64,000 nucleotides of DNA from assembly GCA_029858505.1 (NCBI GenBank), contig JAOUEW010000002.1, forward strand, positions 354,851 to 418,850, written 5' to 3'. A program made the position numbers and the translations under genes. Positions within the stretch are counted from its first letter, which is position 1; every line of letters begins with the position of its first letter. Below are positions 37,660-48,021 of the stretch, one piece after another. This stretch comes from Deltaproteobacteria bacterium (GTDB lineage: Bacteria; SAR324; JACQKK01). The notes below the pieces were generated by a model that was given only the letters and a program-made list of their open reading frames with translations, did not search any database and was not told where the DNA came from.

Positions 37660-38112
37660 ATGACTCTGCTAAATGCTGGAATGAAGGCCCCCGGGTTTTC
37701 CTTGGCCGATCAAGATGGAAAAACCGTGCGGTTGAGCGACTTGGCCGGGAAAAACGTGGTGCTGTGGTTCTATCCCAAGGCCGACACCCCGGTTTGAACC
37801 ATCGAAGGCAACGGATTCCGTGATCGAATCCGAGAACTCGAAGCGAAAAAAGCAGTGGTGCTGGGGGTGAGCGTGGACTCTCCCGAGGCCAACAAGGCGT
37901 TTCAGAAGAAATTTCAGTTTCCCTATGCCCTGTTATCGGACCCCGACCAGCACACGGCCAAGGCCTATGGCGCCGACCAAGGCCCCAAGCCGGGTTTGGA
38001 TCAACGGGTCACCTTTGTCATTGGGCCGGACCAGACCATCAAAAGCGTGCTGGCGGTGAACAACGCCGATGATGCCGGTGCCCATGCGGATCAAGTGTTG
38101 GCGGTGTTGTGA
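37660..38112 (+). CDS. Peroxiredoxin (BCP/AhpC-TSA family) with in-frame TGA at the peroxidatic position, probable selenoprotein
   Basis: Reading through TGA 37795-37797 gives a 150-residue peroxiredoxin: KAPGFSLADQDGKTV, VVLWFYPKADTPV-U-TIEGNGFRD, GVSVDSPEANKAFQ, FPYALLSDPD and RVTFVIGPDQ. Codon 46 stands where the family has its peroxidatic Cys (TPGCT). Both halves are in the same frame without other damage. A hairpin of bacterial SECIS form follows at 37812-37832. There is no cysteine in the protein, so it would act as a 1-Sec enzyme reducing peroxides with external thiols. A nonsense mutation is the alternative. A terminator lies about 60 bases after the stop. Confidence 0.85.
37812..37832 (+). 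promoter_or_regulatory. Candidate bacterial SECIS hairpin
   Basis: A perfect 7-bp stem (CGGATTC with GAATCCG) closes a 7-base loop CGTGATC. It starts 14 bases after TGA 37797, and the loop GU is about 22 bases downstream, within the range known for bacterial SECIS elements bound by SelB. Confidence 0.75.
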
Positions 38113-38174
38113 TGGATAACTGGAAGATTCCTGAGTGGTAGGGTTGTGTCGGAGCATTTCTTTTCTTTAAAAAC

Positions 38175-38214
38175 AAAAAACCGGCGGGAACGAGAGTTCC
38201 AGCCGGTTTTTTTT
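38175..38214 (+). terminator. Rho-independent terminator after the peroxiredoxin gene
   Basis: An A-run, then stem CCGGC-GGAAC with GTTCC-GCCGG (one internal mismatch), loop GAGA, and a run of eight T. Confidence 0.93.
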
Positions 38215-38286
38215 GGGGGGTTAACAAGACTTTCGCGTAACCTATTTTTTTCCCATCCCCCTGCCCCCTTCCCCAAGGGAAGAGGG

Positions 38287-38354
38287 TTGATTTTATTGGG
38301 GGGCTTCGCCCCCATCCCCCTTTTCACGGCAAAAACCCTGTTATGCAGAGGTTT
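38287..38354 (-). repeat. Dispersed intergenic repeat, copy 3
   Basis: The reverse complement of copy 1 (19273-19342). It contains CAGGGTTTTTGCCGTGAAAA, the GGGGGCGAAGCCCCC hairpin and the AATAAAATCAA tail. One C is lost in AACCAGGG relative to copies 1 and 2. Confidence 0.88.
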
Positions 38355-38399
38355 TCATTGGAAATTGGATGGGGGAAAAAGGGGATGGGGCGACCAATC

Positions 38400-38519
38400 T
38401 TAAACCAATAGGCCGATCACCATGGCCAACCCCAGTAAATTCAACCCAGCAAACACGCCCCAATAGGCAGGGGTACCGGGGGGGGCAATCTCAGCCAGTT
38501 TTTTCTCCAAGTGTTTCAT
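38400..38519 (-). CDS. 39-residue membrane protein of unknown function
   Basis: A short frame starting MKHLEKKLAEIAPPGTPAYW and then one hydrophobic stretch (about 19-39) up to the stop. The N-terminus is charged and amphipathic, the C-terminus a single membrane segment. The start has a near-ideal GGAGG site 7 bases upstream, which supports real translation. It lies 107 bases downstream of the alanine dehydrogenase gene on the same strand. I do not recognise a family. Confidence 0.75.
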   Translation of the reverse strand: MKHLEKKLAEIAPPGTPAYWGVFAGLNLLGLAMVIGLLV

Positions 38520-38626
38520 AGGTTTCCTCCAAAGATGGGATGTTCGGGACAGGAATTTCCCAACGAGGGTCCTGCTGGAGGAAGAAATGCAAGGGTTGTT
38601 CCGTGGGCGCTCTGGGGTTTCTTGGC

Positions 38627-39715
38627 TTATGGCGTAAGGCCCATGGCCCGGGCCACGGCGGGGTGAACGACCCGGCCATCGCGCACGTTCACCCCCGCCG
38701 CCAAAGCGGGGTCTTGGGCCAGGGCGTCTTGGCCGCCAGAGGCCAAGGCCAATATGTAGGGCAGGGTGGCGTTGGTGAGGCCAAAGGTAGAGGTGCGGGC
38801 TACGGCCCCCGGCATGTTGGTGACCCCATAATGCACCACCCCTTCCTCCACGAAGGTGGGGTGGTCGTGGGTGGTGGGGCGGCTGGTTTCCACGCAGCCC
38901 CCCTGGTCAATGTCTACGTCTACAATGACCGAACCCGGCTGCATGGCGGCCACCATGGCGCGGCTGACCAGATGAGGGGTTTCGGCGCCGGTGACCAGCA
39001 CAGCCCCCACCACCAGGTCTGCCTGGGCCAGTTCCTCCGCCAGGGTATAGGCATTCGAAACAAGGGTTTTCAGCCGCCCGTGAAAGGCCAGGTCCAGGGC
39101 CGCCAGCCGCTCGGGGCGGATGTCCATCAGCACCACGTCGGCCCCCAGGCCCACGGCCATTTGGGCGGCATGGGTGCCCACCACTCCCCCGCCGATAATC
39201 ACCACCTTGCCCGGCCGAACCCCTGGGATGCCCCCCAGCAGAACCCCCCGACCCCCCGCGTGTTTTTCCAGGGCCCAGGCCCCCACCTGAATGGCCATCC
39301 GCCCCGCTACTTCACTCATGGGCACCAGCAGGGGCAGGGTGCCATCGGCCCGCTGCACGGTTTCGTAGGCCACGGCCGTGGCGCCGCTGGCCATCAACCC
39401 GCGGGTCAACTGGGGCTGGGGGGCCAAGTGCAGGTAGGTGAACAGCCATTGCTGGGGGCGCAGCATGGCCACCTCCTGGGGCAGGGGTTCTTTCACCTTC
39501 ACCACCAGTTCGGCCTGGGCAAACACCTGTTGGGGGGTGGGGGCCAAGCGGGCCCCGGCCTGGGTGTAATCTTGGTCCGAAAAGCCAGAACCCATGCCAG
39601 CCCCTTCTTGCACCAGCACCCCGTGGCCCGCTTGCACCAGCCGATGGGCTCCCGCGGGGGTCAGGGCCACCCGGTGTTCTTGGGGTTTGATCTCTTTGGG
39701 GATGCCTACAATCAT
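38627..39715 (-). CDS. ald: Alanine dehydrogenase
   Basis: Converts L-alanine to pyruvate and ammonia with NAD. The 362-residue length is normal. VGIPKEIKPQEHRVALTPAG is the family signature, VKVKEPLP follows, and the NAD fold is KVVIIGGGVVGTHAA. The catalytic region includes YETVQ and DVDIDQGGCVETSRPTTHDHP, and VTNMPGAVARTSTFGLTNA is typical. ATG 39715 overlaps the stop of the DUF721 gene by 4 bases, so expression is coupled. Confidence 0.96.
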   Translation of the reverse strand: MIVGIPKEIKPQEHRVALTPAGAHRLVQAGHGVLVQEGAGMGSGFSDQDYTQAGARLAPTPQQVFAQAELVVKVKEPLPQEVAMLRPQQWLFTYLHLAPQPQLTRGLMASGATAVAYETVQRADGTLPLLVPMSEVAGRMAIQVGAWALEKHAGGRGVLLGGIPGVRPGKVVIIGGGVVGTHAAQMAVGLGADVVLMDIRPERLAALDLAFHGRLKTLVSNAYTLAEELAQADLVVGAVLVTGAETPHLVSRAMVAAMQPGSVIVDVDIDQGGCVETSRPTTHDHPTFVEEGVVHYGVTNMPGAVARTSTFGLTNATLPYILALASGGQDALAQDPALAAGVNVRDGRVVHPAVARAMGLTP

Positions 39716-40197
39716 GGGGCGCTGGGGGGGAGGGTGCCGGAGGAGCGGGCCTGTTTCAATTTGCTGAAGGCCCTCACAAAGGCCTCTCGGATGGCCGGGT
39801 CGGGGATGACCTCGGCGGTTTTGGCCACCTCTGGGTCTGGGCAAAACGGGGTGAGGGCGGGGGGTATGGGCTCGCTGGGGGCGGCGTCCGAGGAAATATC
39901 CCCCGCCTTGAAGCGGATGTCTCGAACCTCCAAAGACTGCAGCCAAGCCCGCACTCCGTTCAGCAGTTGCCCGCCCATGAACCGCAGGTTATAGGCCCAG
40001 CTGCCATCGGCGGTGTGCACCCACAACACACCGTTTTCCAACCGGGTGGGGCGGGTGCGGCGGGCCAGGTCTTCTCCCACCACCTGGGCCCAGTTCTGGG
40101 TCAGCCGCTGCAGGGTGAGGTGGTGCTGGCGGTGGTTTTGGCGGAACCAGTCCTCGGCCAACAGCGCCAGTTTTCCGGTGGTGTGTTCAGGGGGCAT
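39712..40197 (-). CDS. DUF721/DciA-family protein
   Basis: A 161-residue protein with the DUF721 pattern WAQVVGEDLARRTRPTRLENGVLWV...SWAYNLRFMGGQLL at about 35-80. DciA in this family helps load the replicative helicase DnaB. The C-terminal half is Pro/Ala-rich and probably flexible. It sits between mlaD and ald on the minus strand. Confidence 0.8.
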   Translation of the reverse strand: MPPEHTTGKLALLAEDWFRQNHRQHHLTLQRLTQNWAQVVGEDLARRTRPTRLENGVLWVHTADGSWAYNLRFMGGQLLNGVRAWLQSLEVRDIRFKAGDISSDAAPSEPIPPALTPFCPDPEVAKTAEVIPDPAIREAFVRAFSKLKQARSSGTLPPSAP

Positions 40198-40202
40198 GGG
40201 CT

Positions 40203-41453
40203 TTAAGGCTGAGAAATGGCGTTCAACGGCAGGCTGCCCATCAGCGGGCGCAGAGAGTCTTCGTTGAAGGTCATGCCGATGCCGAAAAAGGCGTCTACGT
40301 ATTTGGGGTCACTGCTGGCGGCATCGTCTATCCCCACCATCATATAGCCGCTGGAGAAGAACCGCCACGTGGCAAATCCTTTCACGTGGGGGCCGGTTTT
40401 CCCCCCGAAATCCCATACTTCCAACCCAATGGCCCACTGGTCGGCCGAGCCGAAATATTGGTTGACCCCCATGCCGAAGGTTGATTCCATCAACCCCCCG
40501 TAGATCAACGTATCGTAATAGCGTTGGGCAATCAGCAGCCCAATTTGCAATTGATAGGTGGTGATCTCATCGGTGGTAACGGTAGTGACCCCCCCCACGG
40601 TGGAACTGGTGACCTTTTTCGTGAGTTTTCCCCGAGGGTTGTCCACCAGTTGAATCATGTACCAGCGGTCGGGCCGGGGCTGAAGTTTGATGTCGAGGTA
40701 GGACTTGTTCATTCCCTGCTTCATTAAAAACTCGGTGCGGATGCCAATGTCTAGTTTCAACCGGTAGGCATCGGCAAAATAACTGTTGATCCCCACCAGG
40801 GCTTCGTTCAATTGGTCTATGGTGGTTTCATCGTTCACCAGCCGACCAATGGTGCCTTCGCCGCGGTCAATCTTGCCCGTGATGGAATCGAGGTTGGCCA
40901 GGGTGCCCTGAAGCTTTTTCAGCGCGTCGGATACTTCTTGCTTGTTTTCTGACATCACCTGCCGCAGATCGGCCGAAAAGACCGCCAAGTCTTTCATCAC
41001 GGCCTTTAATTCCACCATTACATCACCCGCGTCAACCATCAGGGTGTCCAGGTCTCCCTGGTTGCGGGTAATGCCAATGTTCTGGCCGTTTTCCAAGGGG
41101 GGCTGGCCGGGGGTTCCCGGTTGGAGATCCATGTATTTATCACCCAGCAGACCCATGGATCGGACGGCGGCGGAGGAATCGGCGTACATGGTGTACTTGG
41201 GGTCCATGGAAAGCTCCACCTGGGCTTTTCCGTTGACCAGTTGAATGTCTTGGATGGTGCCCACCTTGATGCCAGCCACCTGAACGGGGGTGCCCCTGGT
41301 GAGTCCGGAAGCGTTTTCAACCGTCACATACAGGGTGTAAGAGCCCCCCATGGAGGGTTTCCAGCCCGTCACCAACACGCTGCTGAGAATAATGGCCAGG
41401 GTTCCCGCCAACACAAACAGGCCGACCTTCAGCTCGGTGGTCATGTTTTGCAT
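40203..41453 (-). CDS. mlaD: MlaD-type MCE protein with long C-terminal beta-rich domain
   Basis: A 416-residue protein. One N-terminal membrane segment (about 9-29), then an MCE domain with ENASGLTRGTPVQVAGIKVG and SAAVRSMGLLGDKYMDL. A helical central region follows (about 145-215), and from about 225 to the end a beta-rich domain with alternating hydrophobic residues (YQLQIGLLIAQRYYD, VKGFATWRFFSSGYMMVG). MlaD belongs to the phospholipid transport system between the two membranes. The extra domain is absent from E. coli MlaD. mlaE lies 82 bases upstream. ATG 41444 is an alternative start. Confidence 0.87.
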   Translation of the reverse strand: MQNMTTELKVGLFVLAGTLAIILSSVLVTGWKPSMGGSYTLYVTVENASGLTRGTPVQVAGIKVGTIQDIQLVNGKAQVELSMDPKYTMYADSSAAVRSMGLLGDKYMDLQPGTPGQPPLENGQNIGITRNQGDLDTLMVDAGDVMVELKAVMKDLAVFSADLRQVMSENKQEVSDALKKLQGTLANLDSITGKIDRGEGTIGRLVNDETTIDQLNEALVGINSYFADAYRLKLDIGIRTEFLMKQGMNKSYLDIKLQPRPDRWYMIQLVDNPRGKLTKKVTSSTVGGVTTVTTDEITTYQLQIGLLIAQRYYDTLIYGGLMESTFGMGVNQYFGSADQWAIGLEVWDFGGKTGPHVKGFATWRFFSSGYMMVGIDDAASSDPKYVDAFFGIGMTFNEDSLRPLMGSLPLNAISQP

Positions 41454-41535
41454 GGAGAAGCGGCCTGAGAAAATAGGGTGAACGGCAAAGGATATATGTC
41501 AGTATACCGGGGAATCTTTCCGCCCGGCCAGGGGG

Positions 41536-42345
41536 TTACGACTGCCAAAAAACGGTAATGATGTAATCCGAAAACAAGATCAGGATAGACGCGGCCACCA
41601 CAGCTTCGGTGGTGGCCCGGCCCACACCTTCGGCCCCTCCCTGGGTGGTGTAGCCCTTATAAGAGCCCACCAGGGTGAGAATCAGCCCAAACACCATGGA
41701 TTTCACGGTGCCTTGCATGATGTCTCCAAAGGTAACAAAGTCGTACACCTTGGAAAGAAAGACTCCCCCATCCACACCCAGCAGAGAAACCCCCACCAAA
41801 TACGAGCCCAGCACCCCAATCAAGTCGGAAAATACGGCCAGGAAGGGCATCATCAGCAGACCAGCCACCAGGCGGGGGGTCACCAAATACTGAACGGGGT
41901 CCACTGCCATGGCTTCCAGGGCGTCAATTTGTTCGGTCACCCGCATGGAGCCAATCTCCGCCGCCACCGCCGACCCGGCCCGGGCCGTGACCATCAACGA
42001 CGACAGCACTGGCCCCAGTTCGCGCACCATAGACACCGCCACCAGCCCCCCCACCACGGTTTCCGAACCAAAATCCTTCAATGTCCGGTAGGATTGAAAG
42101 GTCATCACCATTCCGGTGAACATGCCCGTCAGCAGCACCACTCCCAAAGACTTGTTGCCGATAAACTCCATGTGACGAAACAGCAGGGGCACCCGGAAGG
42201 GGGGGTGAAACAGCATCCGCACGGCTTTGGCAAACAACAGCGCACACTCTCCCACCCCCTGTATGGATTCCAGGGTGGTGTGCCCCAAGGATTCAACCTG
42301 GCCAATGGCCCAGGTATGGGGTGAGTATGATTTTTTAGTCGCCAT
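41536..42345 (-). CDS. mlaE: MlaE family lipid ABC transporter permease
   Basis: A 269-residue permease with five to six membrane segments. RELGPVLSSLMVTARAGSAVAAEIGSMRVTEQIDALEAM is the family signature. With MlaD, an ATPase and other components it moves phospholipids between the membranes to keep the outer leaflet lipid-poor. The ATPase gene mlaF, usually adjacent, is not here. ATG 42345 start. Confidence 0.94.
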   Translation of the reverse strand: MATKKSYSPHTWAIGQVESLGHTTLESIQGVGECALLFAKAVRMLFHPPFRVPLLFRHMEFIGNKSLGVVLLTGMFTGMVMTFQSYRTLKDFGSETVVGGLVAVSMVRELGPVLSSLMVTARAGSAVAAEIGSMRVTEQIDALEAMAVDPVQYLVTPRLVAGLLMMPFLAVFSDLIGVLGSYLVGVSLLGVDGGVFLSKVYDFVTFGDIMQGTVKSMVFGLILTLVGSYKGYTTQGGAEGVGRATTEAVVAASILILFSDYIITVFWQS

Positions 42346-42911
42346 GATGATCTCTTGTTATATCAAGTATTCCCCCGATGCGCGCTGAGGGCAAGGTCCC
42401 GCCTTTCCAAGGAGAAGCAAGTTTTAACCCCTTTTCAGCCCAAAAGGAGATCCGTGTTTCACTTTCCAGCCAAGCAGGGTGAAAATTCCGCATCACCTGT
42501 TTTTTTCCTCCAAGCAACCGCCCCTAATGGCTTTCGACCCACCGGGAAACCCCCGGTTATGCGGCAACCGGGGGGGCAATGGGCTTTCCTGGGTAAAACT
42601 GACCAGATTGACCTGAATAGCTTCCAAATCCAGGGAAAACCCCCCAGAACCAGGGGATTTTTAAGGAAAGCGGATGGATTTATGGGGGGAGAGGAAGGGA
42701 AATCCCTGGTTAATCAGGGCAAACACAAAAAAAATCAAAAAAAATGAAATTTCTATGAAAAAAATGGAAAAATATATTGCATACGAATTGCCCTGCTGGT
42801 AGAAATGGAGATTCAGAAATTTCGGTGAAACAGGCCGAAATGGCCGGGATCACAAAACAGCGGGTGACGTCTGCCTTTAAGGCAGGTCAAAAAAATGAAT
42901 CAGGAGAAGAC
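42346..42911. other. Leader/intergenic region upstream of the str operon
   Basis: A 566-base stretch before rpsL. The first part has many C/G-runs; the last 200 bases are A-rich. TTGCAT at 42777-42782 followed at 17 bases by TAGAAA is a weak promoter candidate. A frame open from 42777 into rpsL does not have a ribosome site and is not the start used. No tRNA is seen. Confidence 0.4.
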
Positions 42912-43280
42912 ATGCCGACGTTGAATCAACTGGTCCGCAAGGGGCGGAAAGCCAAAGTGATGAAAAAGAAGAACCCCGCCCTGCAAGAGTGCCCCCAAAA
43001 ACGGGGCGTGTGCGTGCGGGTGTACACCACCACCCCCAAAAAACCCAACTCCGCCATGCGGAAGGTGGCCCGGGTTCGGTTGTCGAACGGATACGAGGTG
43101 GCGAGTTACATTCCCGGTGAAGGGCACAACCTGCAAGAGCACTCCGTGGTGATGATCCGCGGGGGCCGGGTGAAGGACTTGCCCGGTGTGCGCTACCACA
43201 CCCTGCGGGGCGTGTTGGATGCGGCTCCGGTGGCCAACCGCAAGCAAGGCCGCTCCAAATACGGCGCGAAGAAGGGCTAA
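42912..43280 (+). CDS. rpsL: 30S ribosomal protein S12
   Basis: 122 residues starting [14 protein letters not shown]. The decoding-centre stretch [19 protein letters not shown] and the [13 protein letters not shown] motif are intact, including the Lys and Pro positions where streptomycin resistance arises (TTTPKKPNS and [11 protein letters not shown]). ATG 42912 is preceded by AGGAGA. It opens the str operon. Confidence 0.98.
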   Translation: MPTLNQLVRKGRKAKVMKKKNPALQECPQKRGVCVRVYTTTPKKPNSAMRKVARVRLSNGYEVASYIPGEGHNLQEHSVVMIRGGRVKDLPGVRYHTLRGVLDAAPVANRKQGRSKYGAKKG

Positions 43281-43536
43281 GAGGGGCGACTGGAAGGGTG
43301 GGGGGTGGGGGGATAAACGGCCCACGGCCCCGAGCAAAACTCAAGACCGTGAGAAGGTATAAGTTGGTCTGAAGCGGGCTTATGATGGGGGCAACGAGCA
43401 AGCGGTCCCCGCGGCGCAAGAAAAAACAAAACAAAACAGCACGAAATAAAAAACCGGGAAATAAAACCAGGGAGCCAAATACAATCCCGGTGAATACATC
43501 CCCAACCAACGGCAACCGAGAGAATAGGTTAGACAT
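43281..43536. other. Gap between rpsL and rpsG
   Basis: 256 bases, A-rich at the end, without a gene or clear hairpin. A long spacer for this gene pair, which is normally tight. Confidence 0.5.
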
Positions 43537-44010
43537 ATGTCCAGACGGCACGGAGCGGAAACCCGAAGAATTCTTCCCGATCCCAAATTTAACGATTTGC
43601 TGATCGCCAAATTCATCAACACCCTGATGATCGAGGGGAAGAAGAGCGTGGCCCGTCAGATTCTGTACTCCGCCATGGATGAAATTGGCGACAAGGAAAA
43701 AGAGTCCCCCTCCCTGGAAGTGGTGCGGATGGCCGTGGACAAAGTGAAGCCTTCGCTGGAAGTGAAGAGCCGCCGGGTGGGTGGTTCCACCTATCAGGTT
43801 CCCGTGGAAGTGCGCCCCGAGCGGCGTCAGAGTTTGGCCATCCGCTGGATTATCAACAGCGCCAAGGGCCGCAGCGGAAAAAACATGGAGTCTAAGCTGG
43901 CCGCCGAACTGCTGGACGCTTTCCACGGTCGGGGTGGATCCATCCGCAAAAAGGAAGACGTGCACAAGATGGCCGATGCCAACCGGGCCTTCGCTCATTT
44001 CCGCTGGTAG
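43537..44010 (+). CDS. rpsG: 30S ribosomal protein S7
   Basis: 157 residues, [19 protein letters not shown]7 nucleates the 30S head and regulates the str operon in E. coli. [17 protein letters not shown] and the AFAHFRW end are typical of S7 family members. Confidence 0.97.
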   Translation: MSRRHGAETRRILPDPKFNDLLIAKFINTLMIEGKKSVARQILYSAMDEIGDKEKESPSLEVVRMAVDKVKPSLEVKSRRVGGSTYQVPVEVRPERRQSLAIRWIINSAKGRSGKNMESKLAAELLDAFHGRGGSIRKKEDVHKMADANRAFAHFRW

Positions 44011-44274
44011 CAAGCGGGTTGAGTCCAGGCCAGTAAAACGGATGGGGGAGTTCAACGAGGGGGAGCGGCGTGGATATCGGGGCGGGAAGTCGGGATGAGA
44101 TAGGCAGTAGTATGCGTATGGCAGTAATGGCCGGGACGGAAAAACAGAAAGACATGAACATAAATTTTTAAGATGTAAAGAATTTAAGATTTTAAAATTC
44201 ATTGTGATGAACGCCGGAACCACCGGCAATAGACCACGCCGGAAACCCGGCAAACTTTTGACGAGGACTTCACC

Positions 44275-46365
44275 GTGCCCAGGCAAACGCCCCTAAACCG
44301 GTACCGAAATATTGGCATCATGGCCCATATTGACGCCGGAAAAACCACCACCACCGAGCGCGTGCTGTTTTACACCGGACGCAGCCACAAAATCGGCGAG
44401 GTGCACGATGGCGCCGCCACCATGGACTGGATGGTGCAGGAGCAGGAGCGCGGGATCACCATTACCTCGGCGGCCACCACCTGCCAGTGGTCCGTGGAGG
44501 GCACCAGTTACCAGATCAACATCATCGATACCCCCGGCCACGTAGACTTCACCATCGAGGTGGAGCGTTCGTTGCGGGTGCTGGACGGCGCGGTGGCGGT
44601 GTTTGACGCGGTGAGCGGCGTGGAGCCCCAATCGGAAACGGTGTGGCGCCAGGCCAATAAATACAACGTGCCTCGGGTGGCGTTCGTCAACAAAATGGAC
44701 CGCATGGGGGCCGACTTCCCCCGTTGCATCGCCATGATGCAAGACCGGTTGAAAGCCAACGTGGTGGCCATCCAGATTCCCATCGGCAAGGAAGACAAGT
44801 TCAAGGGTATGGTGGACCTGATCAACATGAAGGCCATCTACTTCCACGACGAAACCATGGGGGCCAAGTTCGACGTGGAAGAAATTCCCGCCGACCTGAA
44901 GGCCGAAGCGGAAAAATACCGGGAAAAAATGCTGGACGTGATTTCTCACTTCGATGACGCCCTGACCGAAAAATTGCTGGAGGGCAAGGAAGTGACCCCC
45001 AAAGAAATTGAAGCCGTGCTGCGCAAGGCCACGGTGGCGGGCCAAGTGAACCCCGTGATCTGCGGCGCGGCCTTTAAGAACAAAGGCGTGCAGCACCTGT
45101 TGGACTCGGTGGTGAAATACCTGCCCTCTCCCTTGGATATTCCCCCCGTGCAGGGCGTGGCGGTGAAGGGCGACGATAAACTGACCCGGGAAACCAACGA
45201 CGAAGCCCCGTTCTCGGCTCTGGCCTTTAAGGTGATGACCGACCCCTACGTGGGGCAGTTGACCTTCTTCCGGGTGTATTCCGGCAAGGTGACCCAGGGC
45301 ATGACGGTGCTGAACTCGACCAAGGATAAGAAAGAGAGAATTGGGCGGATTGTGCGGATGCACGCCAACAAGCGGGAAGAGGTGGATGAAGTGTTGGCGG
45401 GCGACATCGCCGCCGCCATCGGCCTGGGGTCGGCCTATACCGGCGACACCCTGTGCGACCCGGCCAAGCCCATCATGCTGGAAAAAATCGTGTTCCCCGA
45501 GCCGGTGATCGACATCGCCGTGGAGCCCAAAACCAAGGCCGACTCGGAAAAGATGGGTCTGGCCCTGCAGAAGCTGGCCCAGGAAGACCCTTCTTTCCGG
45601 GTGCATACCGACCATGAAACTAAGCAGACCATCATCTCTGGGATGGGGGAGCTGCACTTGGAAATCATCATGGACCGGTTGATGCGCGAGTTTAAAGTGG
45701 AATGCGGCGTGGGCAAGCCCCAGGTGGCCTACCGCGAGACCATCACCGAAACGGCGGAAATCAACCACAAGTACGCCAAGCAAACCGGCGGCCGCGGCCA
45801 GTTCGCCCACGTCATCATGCGCTTCGAACCCCTGCCCGCCGGTTCGGGTTTTGAGTTTGAAAACGCCGTGGTGGGGGGTACCGTTCCCAAGGAATACATT
45901 CCCGCCGTGGAAAAGGGCGTTCGGGAGGTTTTGGTGACCGGCGTGTTGGCTGGGTTCCCCTTGATTGACATGAAGGCTTCTCTGCTGGATGGCGCCTACC
46001 ACGAGGTGGATTCGAACGAGATGGCGTTTAAAATTGCCGCCATCGCCGCCACCAAAGAAGGGGTGAAAAAAGCCAAAGGAATTTTGCTGGAACCCATCAT
46101 GAAAGTAGAAGTGGTGGTGCCCTCTGAGTATATGGGCGATGTGATCGGCGACCTGAACTCTCGTCGCGGCCGCATTAAAGGCATGGAAGAGCGCCACGGC
46201 GCCCAGGTGGTGGATTCGGAAGTCCCCCTGGCCGAAATGTTTGGTTATTCCACCGATCTGCGGTCGGCCACTCAGGGGCGGGCCACGTATACCATGCAGT
46301 TTTCGCATTACGAGCGCGTTCCGGCCTCGGTCTCAGAGACCCTGCTGACCAAGTCGGCCAGTTAA
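44275..46365 (+). CDS. fusA: Elongation factor G
   Basis: A 696-residue GTPase driving translocation. G1 [13 protein letters not shown]2 [11 protein letters not shown]3 DTPGHVDF, G4 NKMDRMGAD and G5-like CGAAFKNKG are all present, followed by domains II-V. It starts with GTG 44275. The 264-base spacer before it contains no gene. tuf follows after 80 bases. Confidence 0.97.
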   Translation: MPRQTPLNRYRNIGIMAHIDAGKTTTTERVLFYTGRSHKIGEVHDGAATMDWMVQEQERGITITSAATTCQWSVEGTSYQINIIDTPGHVDFTIEVERSLRVLDGAVAVFDAVSGVEPQSETVWRQANKYNVPRVAFVNKMDRMGADFPRCIAMMQDRLKANVVAIQIPIGKEDKFKGMVDLINMKAIYFHDETMGAKFDVEEIPADLKAEAEKYREKMLDVISHFDDALTEKLLEGKEVTPKEIEAVLRKATVAGQVNPVICGAAFKNKGVQHLLDSVVKYLPSPLDIPPVQGVAVKGDDKLTRETNDEAPFSALAFKVMTDPYVGQLTFFRVYSGKVTQGMTVLNSTKDKKERIGRIVRMHANKREEVDEVLAGDIAAAIGLGSAYTGDTLCDPAKPIMLEKIVFPEPVIDIAVEPKTKADSEKMGLALQKLAQEDPSFRVHTDHETKQTIISGMGELHLEIIMDRLMREFKVECGVGKPQVAYRETITETAEINHKYAKQTGGRGQFAHVIMRFEPLPAGSGFEFENAVVGGTVPKEYIPAVEKGVREVLVTGVLAGFPLIDMKASLLDGAYHEVDSNEMAFKIAAIAATKEGVKKAKGILLEPIMKVEVVVPSEYMGDVIGDLNSRRGRIKGMEERHGAQVVDSEVPLAEMFGYSTDLRSATQGRATYTMQFSHYERVPASVSETLLTKSAS

Positions 46366-46445
46366 TCAGGCGAAATACCGGAAAAAAACAATTAAAAATT
46401 AACAAAACACTTCAAACCGCAACCCAAACTTAGGAGAAAAACACC

Positions 46446-47645
<1,200 letters not shown>

Positions 47646-47665
47646 TACGAAACGGACCAAAACGA

Positions 47666-47974
47666 ATGGAACAGAAAATCAAAGTCCGTTTCAAAGCCTA
47701 TGATCCGAACCTGTTGGATCAGACGGTGAAGGAAATCGTGAACGCGGTCCGCCGCACCGGTGCCAAGGTGGATGGTCCCATCCCCTTGCCCACCCGGCGG
47801 ACCATGGTCACCGTGCTGCGGTCTCCTCACGGGGATAAAAAATCCCGTGAGCAGTTCGAGACCCGAACGCACAAGCGGCTGATGTACATCATCGAGCCCA
47901 CCCCCCAAACCATGGATGCCCTGATGAAACTGGACATCTCGGCGGGGGTGGATATCGCGATGAAGCAGGGCTGA
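47666..47974 (+). CDS. rpsJ: 30S ribosomal protein S10
   Basis: 102 residues starting [13 protein letters not shown] with [26 protein letters not shown], the S10 loop. Also part of the NusB antitermination complex. The following gene is rplD, so L3 is missing from its usual place. Confidence 0.97.
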   Translation: MEQKIKVRFKAYDPNLLDQTVKEIVNAVRRTGAKVDGPIPLPTRRTMVTVLRSPHGDKKSREQFETRTHKRLMYIIEPTPQTMDALMKLDISAGVDIAMKQG

Positions 47975-48021
47975 TACGCAATTTGCTAAAATAATTGTAC
48001 AGATAACCCAAAACGGAACGT

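Noticed and set aside
37795-37797. TGA in the peroxiredoxin as a simple nonsense mutation
   Set aside because: Kept as the alternative only: the TGA sits exactly at the catalytic residue, the frame is otherwise intact, and a SECIS-like hairpin follows.
42777-42911. Upstream in-frame extension of rpsL
   Set aside because: The standard S12 start MPTLNQLV at 42912 has a good ribosome site; the extension has none.
44293-46308. Very long open frame antisense to fusA (and similar ones antisense to tuf, rpoN, eno, dsbD and ald)
   Set aside because: Products are His/Gly/Val-rich mirror images of strongly conserved genes; they arise from codon bias on the coding strand.
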